Assembly: GCA_963663025.1 (NCBI GenBank)
Contig: OY760073.1
Coordinates: 1,798,001-1,862,000 of the forward strand
Source: JAGWBF01 sp963663025
Lineage (GTDB): Bacteria > Chloroflexota > Dehalococcoidia > Lucifugimonadales > JAGWBF01
Reading direction: 5' to 3'
DNA length: 64,000 bases
Shown here: positions 56,670 to 64,000 of the stretch, piece by piece
Layout: the number at the start of each line of letters is the position of its first letter
Numbering within the stretch: the stretch's first letter is position 1
The notes under the pieces: model-generated
Told to the model about the DNA's origin: nothing
Databases searched by the model: none
The model's input: the letters and a program-made list of their open reading frames with translations, nothing else
Translations under genes and position numbers: made by a program

Positions 56670-56712
56670 AAGAAAGGGTACGGCGCCTTAATTCGGCGCC
56701 GCACCCTTTCTT
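56670..56712. terminator. Bidirectional terminator
   Basis: AAGAAAGGGT-A-CGGCGCC paired with GGCGCCG-C-ACCCTTTCTT around a 7-base loop, an 18-bp stem (one mismatch) with A-rich and T-rich ends. It serves the cytochrome gene and the convergent hsp20 gene. Confidence 0.9.
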
Positions 56713-56736
56713 ACTCTGAAACTTCGGGAACGGAGT

Positions 56737-57213
56737 TTAGTCGCTTGCGCCCCCGTCGCCCAGGGGAGTGCCAACCTGGACTTGCAGTTGGCGCGCCCTC
56801 TTGGCCTCCGCCTTCGGCACGGTGATGGTCAGGACTCCATGCTCGTAGCGGGGCTCCACCTTGTCCGGGTCAACCGAATCGGGAAGGCGCAACGCCCTGT
56901 GGAAGGAGCCGGTCCTGCGCTCGCGCATGAGGTAGGTCTCGCCTTCGTCCTGGACCTCCTTTGCGGAGTGCCCCTTTATGGTGAGCACGTTGTCCTCGAT
57001 GGAGACCTGGATGTCCTCGGGCGAAACGCCGGGCATGGAGGCGCGGATCACGGCGTTCTCGCCTTGCCGAGTCACGTCCAGGGGTACGGCCCATGCCTCC
57101 ATTTCGGGGCTATCCTCGGTGTTCCGGGCTGAAGTTCCCATCCTTCGCCACATCCGGTCCATCGTGTTCTGCATCTGCCGCAGGTCGCTGAACGGGTCCC
57201 ATCTCTGCATCAT
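56737..57213 (-). CDS. Hsp20 small heat-shock protein
   Basis: A 158-residue alpha-crystallin-type chaperone: N-terminal WDPFSDLRQMQNTMDRM, the crystallin core VPLDVTRQGENAVIRASMPGVSPEDIQVSIEDNVLTIKGH, and the GVLTITVPKA motif near the C-terminus. It holds unfolded proteins during stress. The promoter and the divergent hspR point to HspR-type repression. Confidence 0.94.
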   Translation of the reverse strand: MMQRWDPFSDLRQMQNTMDRMWRRMGTSARNTEDSPEMEAWAVPLDVTRQGENAVIRASMPGVSPEDIQVSIEDNVLTIKGHSAKEVQDEGETYLMRERRTGSFHRALRLPDSVDPDKVEPRYEHGVLTITVPKAEAKRARQLQVQVGTPLGDGGASD

Positions 57214-57275
57214 GGCTTCTCTCCTTTTCTTTCTGCCTCTGTTTGGCTATCCTCGTTCATTGAGGATACAATATG

Positions 57276-57304
57276 AGTATAATAGTTGATATAAGTCATG
57301 TCAA
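57276..57304 (-). promoter_or_regulatory. Promoter of hsp20
   Basis: Minus strand TTGACA (57304-57299), 17-base spacer, TATACT (57281-57276). I do not see a clear HAIR operator (CTTGAGT-N7-ACTCAAG), though CTTGAC overlaps the -35. Confidence 0.85.
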
Positions 57305-57342
57305 GTACTCTCTATAAAACACATCATCACCAGGATATGTGT

Positions 57343-57371
57343 TTGACAACATGCTCTCATCAGTGTATAAG
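57343..57371 (+). promoter_or_regulatory. Promoter of hspR
   Basis: TTGACA (57343-57348), 17-base spacer, TATAAG (57366-57371), 14 bases before the hspR ATG at 57386. Transcription would leave a very short leader. Confidence 0.85.
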
Positions 57372-57385
57372 ACTGGGGAAACGAT

Positions 57386-57907
57386 ATGAGACAGACCCGA
57401 GGCATTTACCTGATCAGCATGGTGGCGGAGACCCTGGACATGCATCCGCAGACCCTACGCAAGTATGAGCGCGCGGGCTTTGTGGTGCCCCTGCGCATGG
57501 GCACTCTGCGCACCTACTCCGATGAGGATGTGGCCCGGCTCAGGTTGATCAAGCACTTCGTGGATGGAATGGGACTCAACTTGGCGGGCGTCGAAATGGC
57601 CCTGTCGATGACCGGCAATCTGCTGGACATGCGTGGGCGTCTCTCCAAGGAGTCGAGCACCTCCAAGGCCTCTGCCGACTCCCTCAAGCAGGTGGACCGC
57701 ATGCTGGCGAGCTTGGGAGTCCACGTGGTCAGAAGAAAGGAAGTCCCAGGAAGGTGCTTCGGAGGATGGCCCCGGAAACCCATGGACTACCCCAGGCGCC
57801 GGGGAGACCATAGAGCTGCGCGTCCCCGGAGGCAGTTTTACGAGACCTTAGCAGCTTGCCGGCCAATTGCCCGCCAGCTAGATTTGCGTTACGATACCAG
57901 CAGGTGA
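57386..57907 (+). CDS. HspR-like MerR-family heat-shock repressor
   Basis: A 173-residue protein whose first 90 residues are a MerR/HspR DNA-binding domain: GIYLISMVAETLDMHPQTLRKYERAGFVVPLR, TLRTYSDEDVARLRLIKHFVDGMGLNLAGVEMAL. HspR represses heat-shock genes and lies divergently from hsp20 here, with facing promoters 38 bases apart. The Arg-rich C-terminal about 45 residues (YPRRRGDHRAARPRRQFY...) look unlike HspR tails. In another frame the same DNA reads GAGETIELRVPGGSF, so a late frameshift is possible. Confidence 0.85.
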   Translation: MRQTRGIYLISMVAETLDMHPQTLRKYERAGFVVPLRMGTLRTYSDEDVARLRLIKHFVDGMGLNLAGVEMALSMTGNLLDMRGRLSKESSTSKASADSLKQVDRMLASLGVHVVRRKEVPGRCFGGWPRKPMDYPRRRGDHRAARPRRQFYETLAACRPIARQLDLRYDTSR

Positions 57908-57971
57908 AGGGCCTTTCCTGCGCGTCCAGAGCATCAGCCACACATTGACCACATTGATTGAACGTAAATCG

Positions 57972-59480
57972 ATGGCCCGTACGGAAAAAGGCCACGACCC
58001 AACAGCCAACCCTGCGCATCGTCGAGCAGGTCCCACCCCGGTTGCAGCCTGCAGGCGCGCCCTGGCTGGCCTGGTCCCGCTGTTGGCTCTGCTTCTCCTG
58101 GCCATGGCCTGCACCGCTGGAAGCGTTCAAGAACCGGGAGAGACGCCCACGACCCCGGAGACCCCTCCAACAAGTACGCAGGCGAGTCCTTCCCCAACGA
58201 CCCAAGGCAGCGACAACACGGACCAGTCGATGGATGTGCAAGCCACCGTGCTGGCCGTGCTGACCCGGGTGGCGCCCACGCCGGTCCCCACCCCCACCGT
58301 AAGGCCGCGGACTACCGTGACACCCGAGGGGGACCTGGTTTCCCTTCCTGCGACGGCCCAGTCCCCCGGAACGACGGCCGGCCTCTCTCTACCGGACGTC
58401 ATCGAGAGCGTCGAAAACGGCCTGGTGCAGATAATTACGCCCGACGCCACCGGTTCCGGCTTTGCAGTCTCCAACGACGGCCTCATCATCACCAATGCCC
58501 ACGTGGTGGAGGAGCATGAACTCATCACCGTCCGCTCCGTGAACGGGTGGTCCTACGTCGGGAGGGTTCGGGGCAAGGACGATAACCTGGACCTGGCGGT
58601 GGTCAAGATCGCGGGGCTGGGGCAGGTACGGGCCATACCCCTGGGGGACGCATCGGAAATCCGGCCCGGCGACCCCGTTATAGCAATGGGCTTTCAACTG
58701 AGCGATCAGCTGGGAGACAGCTACACGGTTACCACCGGCGTGGTTTCTTCCCTCCGAAAAGTCGGGGCAACCGAGCGAATCCAGACCGACGCAGCGGTCA
58801 ACGCCGGCAGCAGCGGAGGCCCGCTGATCAACAGCGCCGGCGAAGTCATCGGCGTGAATACCGTCACCTTCCAGGAGTACGCCGGCATCTCCTTCGCCAT
58901 CTCCATCGCGGAGGTTAAGAAACACCTGGAGATACTGTCCGTCGGGCAGGACACCGAGACCCACGCCAGCGTGGACCTGGAGGAATACGAAAACGAAGCG
59001 TGTCACTACTCATTGAGGATGCCCTCGGAATGGAAGATAACCGGGGGAGAGGGCGGATGCCGTATCTCCCTGGGGAGATACGATGAGAATGACCAGGTGG
59101 GGGTCGTCAATGTTTGGGACTACCCGCTGAATGACGGCGAAACCCTGGGTGATTTCTCAGCCTGGTGGAGCGACTCTCTGGCCAAAAGGGCCGGCGCCTG
59201 GAGTAACTTCACCCAGATTTCTTCTGAGAAATCAGTGGTTGAGCGCGACGGCCATCAGCAGGAGTCATTCGTAATCAAGTACCGATGGCAGCAAACCGTG
59301 GACAACTGCATCTCCTTCGCCACCGACACGATAATGATATCCAATCACCAGCCCGTCGCCCTGGTTTTCAGCGTCAGCCTGTGCGACTTCGTGCCACCGT
59401 CGGTGATCGAGGAGATCGCCTCTATGGACTTCGAGGTGTGGGCGCCGGCGCCTATCGACCGGGATAGATCAAGCCCCTAG
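57972..59480 (+). CDS. HtrA/DegP-like serine protease lipoprotein
   Basis: About 500 residues from ATG 57972 (a longer TTG start at 57945 is open). Lipobox LLLLAMAC (Cys47), a Thr/Pro linker, then a trypsin-like domain with all three catalytic residues: His177 (IITNAHVV), Asp207 (NLDLAVVK), Ser281 (NAGSSGGPL). There is no PDZ domain; instead a C-terminal domain of about 150 residues (EACHYSLRMPSEWKITGGEGG...IEEIASMDFEVW) that I do not recognise. It would act in the envelope, probably in protein quality control near the heat-shock genes. It converges with the ankyrin gene 8 bases away. Confidence 0.9.
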   Translation: MARTEKGHDPTANPAHRRAGPTPVAACRRALAGLVPLLALLLLAMACTAGSVQEPGETPTTPETPPTSTQASPSPTTQGSDNTDQSMDVQATVLAVLTRVAPTPVPTPTVRPRTTVTPEGDLVSLPATAQSPGTTAGLSLPDVIESVENGLVQIITPDATGSGFAVSNDGLIITNAHVVEEHELITVRSVNGWSYVGRVRGKDDNLDLAVVKIAGLGQVRAIPLGDASEIRPGDPVIAMGFQLSDQLGDSYTVTTGVVSSLRKVGATERIQTDAAVNAGSSGGPLINSAGEVIGVNTVTFQEYAGISFAISIAEVKKHLEILSVGQDTETHASVDLEEYENEACHYSLRMPSEWKITGGEGGCRISLGRYDENDQVGVVNVWDYPLNDGETLGDFSAWWSDSLAKRAGAWSNFTQISSEKSVVERDGHQQESFVIKYRWQQTVDNCISFATDTIMISNHQPVALVFSVSLCDFVPPSVIEEIASMDFEVWAPAPIDRDRSSP

Positions 59481-59488
59481 CCTGCGGC

Positions 59489-60424
59489 CTACCGGCAGAG
59501 CAGCTTCTCCACCTCAGCCCCGGCTCCCCTCTCCACCGCAATCCGGCATGGCGTCAGCCCTTCGTTGTTGACCGCGGCGATGTCGGCGCCGTGTTCCACC
59601 AGCAAGGCAACCACAACCAGGGGCGCGGGATTCTGGCTCGCCGCCGAGTGCAACGGCGTCATCCCATCGTTGTCCTTGGCGGAAATCTCGGCCCCGTGCT
59701 CCAGCAGCATCCTGTGCACATCCGGGTTGGGGTTGTGCAGTGAGGCGGTATGCAGGGCGGTACGCCCGGTGCTGTTATAGAGCTTGACATCGCCGCCGAG
59801 CTCCAGGGCCAGGGTCAACACGCCCAGCTCCTTGTTGAAAGCGGCGGTGTGCAGGATGCCTGCGCCCGAGGCGGTGAGAGCTGAGGGATCAGCGCCCCGG
59901 TCCAGCAGCAAATCTATAACTTCCAGGTTGGGGTTCAGCGCCAGGGCTACGTGCAGAGGCGTGGCGCCCGCATTGTTGAGGGCTTCGATATCAGCCCCGC
60001 GGTCCACCAGGATATCAGCTATCGCCGGTTCCTTGCTGAAGCCGGCCGCCATGTGCAAGGGCGTCGAGTTGTTGAGGTCGCTCCTGATGTTGACGTCCGC
60101 TCCGGCATCCAGGACCAGGGATACCAACGCCGGATCAGTGGCGTGGGAGGCAGCCATGTGCAGTGCACTGGCGCCAAGCTCCCCGGTCTTTTCCGACAAG
60201 TCGGGGTTTCTATCGAGCTGGGCCTTTACCTCGGCCTCGCCGGCCGAAGCCCAGAACTCGTCCCCGCACAGGACGCCGCACTCCGTCAGCTCCTGGGATC
60301 CGCCGCAGGCGCTAAGGGTAGCCGCAAGGAAAACCGCTGCAACAGCCAGCGCTCCAAGGAATGCAGCCCCTGAGGAAGCCGTCCTGGCCGGACAGCTAAT
60401 CAACTTCGTCAAACTACCGCGCAT
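59489..60424 (-). CDS. Ankyrin-repeat lipoprotein
   Basis: A 311-residue lipoprotein: basic N-terminus, hydrophobic segment and lipobox AATLSAC (Cys40), then seven ankyrin-type repeats (SALHMAASHATDPALVSLVLDAGADVN, TPLHMAAGFSKEPAIADILVDRGADIE, TPLHVALALNPNLEVIDLLLDRGADP and more). The repeats carry 2-3 extra residues (hNPxPxVV) compared with the 33-residue consensus, a variant common in bacterial envelope ankyrins. Protein-protein contact outside the membrane is expected; the partner is unknown. Confidence 0.88.
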   Translation of the reverse strand: MRGSLTKLISCPARTASSGAAFLGALAVAAVFLAATLSACGGSQELTECGVLCGDEFWASAGEAEVKAQLDRNPDLSEKTGELGASALHMAASHATDPALVSLVLDAGADVNIRSDLNNSTPLHMAAGFSKEPAIADILVDRGADIEALNNAGATPLHVALALNPNLEVIDLLLDRGADPSALTASGAGILHTAAFNKELGVLTLALELGGDVKLYNSTGRTALHTASLHNPNPDVHRMLLEHGAEISAKDNDGMTPLHSAASQNPAPLVVVALLVEHGADIAAVNNEGLTPCRIAVERGAGAEVEKLLCR

Positions 60425-60528
60425 AGCTCCAAGGGTTATGATAACAAGGCTGCCTTTCCCAGTCTATCCCAACCTGGCCTTCAACCGTGGGAGGTATCCA
60501 CCCCCGCTGGACATCCGGCAGGCTGGCC

Positions 60529-63500
60529 TCATGCCCGATACAGACCTTGCCGCTTACGGCGACGCCACAGGACGACCAGGAAACTGAACAGAGGCAGCAG
60601 CCCCAGCAGCAGCACCCACCACCAGAGAGACATCTGCGACGGTGCGAAATCCCTCTCGGCTACAAGGACAGGGACCGGCGTTGGCTCGGAGATGTCAACC
60701 TCGGCCGACTCCCGGACCGGCAGGTACAGGTCGGGCTGTCCCACCTCGAACTGAGTCTCCTGCCTCTCGGGCGCGCTGGGATTGGCTATCTGCACTCCCG
60801 CCACAGGCGTCGGCGTGGGGGTGGGAGTGGGCTCCGGTGCGGGCGTGGCCGTCGGCGTCGGGGCCGGTGTTGCCGTCGGCGTGGGTGTGGGTGTGGGAGC
60901 GGCCGCAGGCATGTACACGGGCGTCGGAGCAGGCGTTGCCGTCGGCACAGGCGTAGGAGCAGGCGTAGGAGCCGGTGTCGGGGCCGGCGTGGGCGCAGGT
61001 GTCGGCGCCGGTGTCGGTACAGGCGTAGGCGCAGGCGTCGGGGCCGGTGTCGGAGCAGGCGTTGGCTCAGGTGTGGGAACGGGCGCAGCAGGTATGTTGC
61101 TGGGACCCGGCGCAGGCGTCGGCGTCGCTGTCGGCACAGGAGTGGGTGTGGGCGTAGGAGCAGGCGTCGGCGACGGTGTGGGTGTAGGCGTCGGAGGCGG
61201 CACAGGGTCGCTGAACACCGCTACCGTGTACAGCGTGGCCAGCGTTGACCATGCGCCGTACCCCTCATCGTTCTCCGCCATCACCTCCACCTTGTACGCT
61301 GTGCCCGGCTTCATGGGAGCGCTCGGGTTGCCGGCGATGGGCACCTCGTCCAGCAATGCCTCGTTGATGGTGACCGTCCAGGTGTTGGTGTAGCTGCTCC
61401 CCTGCTCCCAGAACCGCACCCAGTACCGCTTGACCGGAGGCTTGCCCGTGTCATCCGGGGCAGTCCAGGTGGCTGTGATGGACGTAGTGGTGTTCTTCTT
61501 GGCCGTGGGTTTCCCGGGCTTGCCCAGAGGCTCCTTCACATCGGTTACGTTGATGGTCATCGCCACCGTGTGGTCGATCTCGGTGTCGGCATTGCCTTCC
61601 GAGTCCAGCTTGTCGCTGACCGACACCTTGATGCTGTAGCTCGTCTTCGCTTCGTAGTCCGGACTGGTGTCAGTCGCCAGCGATATCTGCCCGGTCGAGC
61701 CGTCTATATCGAAGGATGCAGCGTCGGTCCCAGTTATGGTGTAGTACAAAGTTGAGCTGTCCGGGTCCGTGGCCGCCACCGCAGCGCCCACGTTGGATCC
61801 GCCTGTAGAGTTCTCAGCAATGCTGCGACTGGGGCTGGCAGGCAGCTTCGGGTCCACGTTGTCCAGGCTGCCGCTGTCCGACCAAGGGCTGTCGCCCTCA
61901 TCGTTGGTGGCCTGCACCTGCACGTTGTAGTTGACGCCTCCCACCTGGCCGGTGATGGTCGTCGAGGTCCCCGTTCCTGTGAAGGATGCGTCAGTCCAGG
62001 TGGACGCGCCCTCCTTCTGGTAGCGCACATCGTAGTCGGTGATGGCCGGCTTGCCTGTCATGTCTGGGGCTGTCCAGGACACCTTCAGCGTGGTGTTGTC
62101 CGAGTCGCCCGAGGCGGTCACCTTCGGCGCATCGGGCTTGTCCGGGGCCTCGTCCACGTCGGTTACGTTGATGGTCACCGGGATCACGTAGTCGCCCGGG
62201 TTGTTGGGCACAAGGCTGAAGCTCTGGGCGTTGGCCCCGGCCTGGGCCGCCTTCACCGTCACAATGACGCTGTAGGCCTTCTTGGCCTCGTAGTCCAGGC
62301 TGTCGCCGGTCTTCACCTTGATCTGGCCCGATGAGCTCTCGATGGTGAAGGTGGAAGCGTCGGTCCCGCTCAGGCTGTGGGTCAGGGTGTAGCTGTTGGG
62401 GTTGGATGTCGCGGTCACCGGAGCGCCCACGTTGGCCCCCGCCGCCGAGTTCTCATCGACGTCCCGGCTCACGCCGCCGGCCTTCGTTATGGCTGTGCCG
62501 CTGGCGGACCAAGCCCCGTTGCCCTCGTTGTTGACTCCCCGCACCTGCACCTCGTAGCTCTTGCCCGAGGTCAGACCGGTCAGCGTCGTCGAGGTTCCCG
62601 TGCCGGTGAAGCTGTGGCTGCTCCAGTTGGATGCCCCGTGCTGGCGGTACTGCACATCGTAGTCGCTCAGGGCAGGCTTCCCCGTCATGTCCGGTGCCGT
62701 CCAGCTCACGTCGATCTTGCTGGTGGGCGTGGTCGTGTTGAGCGAAACGCTTATGGAAGGCGCGGGAGGAGGCTCGGCAACATCATCCACCTGGATGATT
62801 ACCACGATCTCGTAGTTGAGAGTGGTGCTGCCCTGCTTGGTGGCCGCAATCTCCACTTCCACGTCGTAATGGTCCGTGGCTTCGAAGTCCAGGGTGGTCC
62901 CGCTCTTGACCGTTATCTTGCCGGTGCTGCTGGCAATCTCGAACTTGCCCTTGTCCGTTCCGTCCAGGGTGTGGGTCTTGGTGTAGCTGCTGTCGATGGT
63001 CTTGGTTACGGTGCCTACCTCGGCGTTGGCGGCGGAGTTTTCATCTATGTTCAGGGTTACAGAGTCCGCGTTGGTGGTGGCGTGGCCCGCATTGGACCAG
63101 CCGCTGTCACCCTCGTCGTTCTTGGCCTTCACCTGCACCTCGTAGTGCTCATTTTCGGTGAGGCCGCTGATGGTGGTGGAGGTGCCGGTTCCGGTGAAGG
63201 AATGGCTGGTCCAATTCGACGAGTGGGCCACCCGGTACTGCAGGTCGTAATCGCTGACGGCCGGCTTGCCGGTCATCGTCGGGGCTGTCCACGACACATC
63301 CAGCTTGGTCTTGGGTGTCGTGGAGTTGGGGGTCACCGTCGGCGTGGAAATGGTGGGCGGCTCGTTAACGTCGGTTACGTTGATGGTCACCGGGATGATG
63401 TAGTCGCCCGGCGCGTTGGGGTCCAGGGTGAAGCTCTGGGCATTCGCCCCCGCGGACGCCGCTGTCACCGTTACCGTTACGCTGTAGGTCGTCTTGGTTT

Positions 63501-64000
63501 CGTAGTCCAGGTTCGTTCCCGACTTCACGCTTATCTGCCCGGTGCTGCTGCTTATCTCAAACTTTCCGGCATCCGTTCCGCTCAGGGCATGGGTCAAGGT
63601 GTAGTTGTTGGTGTTGGCTGTGACCGTCACCGCCGCGCCGACGTTGGTGCTGGCCGCCGAGTTCTCTGCGATGCTGCGGGTTATGGCGGTTGAGCTGGCG
63701 GCGACCGTTATCCCAGTGCCGGTGGGAGACCAGGGGCTGTCGCCCTCATCGTTGGTGGCCAACACCTGCACATCGTAGCTCTTGCCCTTGGTCAAGCCCG
63801 TCAAAGTCGTGCTGGTGGTGGCGCCGGTGAAAGAGGCATCGGTCCAATCGCCCGTCCCGGTGAGCCTGTACTGCACATCATAGTCGGTGATGGCCGGCTT
63901 GCCGGTCATGTCCGGCGCACTCCAGGACACATCCAGCTTGGTGGACGGCGCGGAGGAATTGACCGTAACCGTCGGCGCAGCCATCCTGGAAGGAGGCTCG
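60529..64000 (-). CDS. Giant FN3/cadherin-repeat surface protein (partial)
   Basis: At least 1,156 residues; the frame is open through 64000 (reading EPPSR before the first Met at 63984), so the N-terminus is outside the window. It alternates fibronectin type III modules (KLDVSWTAPDMTGKPAITDYDVQYR...YEVQVKAKNDEGDSGWS) with cadherin-like modules (SIAENS...SGTDAGKFEISSSTGQISVKSG...YSVTVTV...ITINVTDVNEPP), about four pairs and one extra FN3. Next come a Thr/Pro-Ala-Pro linker of about 140 residues, a folded strip, and a C-terminal membrane helix (LWWWVLLLGLLPLFSFLVVLW) with RRRKR inside. A type I anchored adhesin or cell-surface matrix protein. Modules are highly alike at the DNA level, so recombination is easy. 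Confidence 0.88.
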   Translation of the reverse strand, partial: EPPSRMAAPTVTVNSSAPSTKLDVSWSAPDMTGKPAITDYDVQYRLTGTGDWTDASFTGATTSTTLTGLTKGKSYDVQVLATNDEGDSPWSPTGTGITVAASSTAITRSIAENSAASTNVGAAVTVTANTNNYTLTHALSGTDAGKFEISSSTGQISVKSGTNLDYETKTTYSVTVTVTAASAGANAQSFTLDPNAPGDYIIPVTINVTDVNEPPTISTPTVTPNSTTPKTKLDVSWTAPTMTGKPAVSDYDLQYRVAHSSNWTSHSFTGTGTSTTISGLTENEHYEVQVKAKNDEGDSGWSNAGHATTNADSVTLNIDENSAANAEVGTVTKTIDSSYTKTHTLDGTDKGKFEIASSTGKITVKSGTTLDFEATDHYDVEVEIAATKQGSTTLNYEIVVIIQVDDVAEPPPAPSISVSLNTTTPTSKIDVSWTAPDMTGKPALSDYDVQYRQHGASNWSSHSFTGTGTSTTLTGLTSGKSYEVQVRGVNNEGNGAWSASGTAITKAGGVSRDVDENSAAGANVGAPVTATSNPNSYTLTHSLSGTDASTFTIESSSGQIKVKTGDSLDYEAKKAYSVIVTVKAAQAGANAQSFSLVPNNPGDYVIPVTINVTDVDEAPDKPDAPKVTASGDSDNTTLKVSWTAPDMTGKPAITDYDVRYQKEGASTWTDASFTGTGTSTTITGQVGGVNYNVQVQATNDEGDSPWSDSGSLDNVDPKLPASPSRSIAENSTGGSNVGAAVAATDPDSSTLYYTITGTDAASFDIDGSTGQISLATDTSPDYEAKTSYSIKVSVSDKLDSEGNADTEIDHTVAMTINVTDVKEPLGKPGKPTAKKNTTTSITATWTAPDDTGKPPVKRYWVRFWEQGSSYTNTWTVTINEALLDEVPIAGNPSAPMKPGTAYKVEVMAENDEGYGAWSTLATLYTVAVFSDPVPPPTPTPTPSPTPAPTPTPTPVPTATPTPAPGPSNIPAAPVPTPEPTPAPTPAPTPAPTPVPTPAPTPAPTPAPTPAPTPAPTPVPTATPAPTPVYMPAAAPTPTPTPTATPAPTPTATPAPEPTPTPTPTPVAGVQIANPSAPERQETQFEVGQPDLYLPVRESAEVDISEPTPVPVLVAERDFAPSQMSLWWWVLLLGLLPLFSFLVVLWRRRKRQGLYRA

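Noticed and set aside
62377..63693. 438-codon frame antisense to the FN3/cadherin protein
   Set aside because: Shadow frame with low-complexity Gly/Val/Arg composition repeating with the modules.

Overview
The window is about 64 kb of a GC-rich bacterial chromosome, most likely from the Chloroflexota and probably near the Dehalococcoidia / SAR202-type lineages. This is inference. It rests on a 23S rRNA gene that stands alone without 16S or 5S, an F420-type (Ddn-like) nitroreductase, a eukaryote-like IleRS, many lipoproteins with Thr/Pro linkers, large cadherin, fibronectin and collagen-like surface proteins, and intergenic regions full of palindromic repeats. No 16S gene is present to settle it.

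Layout. 0-5 kb: a minus-strand operon with a DNA methyltransferase fused to an HNH nuclease, a small membrane protein and an orphan BrnA-like antitoxin; then an NMT1-type binding protein broken by an in-frame TGA, a SIMPL-domain lipoprotein and a RelE/ParE toxin-antitoxin pair. 5.2-8.65 kb: a self-contained 23S-tRNA-fMet transcription unit with promoter, processing stem and terminator. 8.6-13 kb: a housekeeping operon rpmH-rnpA-yidD-(PQQ-propeller lipoprotein)-yidC-jag-btpA-like. 13-19.6 kb: tlyA, ileS, rph and five tRNA genes. 19.6-26 kb: VOC protein, amidase operon, a truncated SDR protein, a DUF1330 protein and a DUF5678-like/retropepsin pair.

From 17.9 to 42 kb the intergenic space is dominated by three families of short palindromes (REP-like), often as inverted pairs and in places as tandem arrays with a period near 219 bp. 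Embedded among them are two surface proteins (cadherin/dockerin-like and collagen-like), a single-domain GIY-YIG nuclease, the Ddn-like protein, two lipoproteins (one a matrixin-like metalloprotease) and an NCS2 permease with an extra C-terminal domain. From 42 to 64 kb the palindromes disappear.

42-54.2 kb is the most striking locus: a 3,388-residue type I polyketide synthase (KS-AT-DH-cMT-ER-KR-ACP-KS-degenerate AT) followed on the same strand by a free-standing ACP, an Sfp-type phosphopantetheinyl transferase and an alpha/beta hydrolase. The layout suggests a fully reducing, methyl-branching lipid/polyketide synthase whose last module is completed in trans. 54.4-64 kb: a triple Cache-domain lipoprotein, a frameshifted c-type cytochrome, divergent hsp20/hspR with clear promoters, an HtrA-like protease lipoprotein, an ankyrin lipoprotein, and a giant FN3/cadherin surface protein that runs off the window end.
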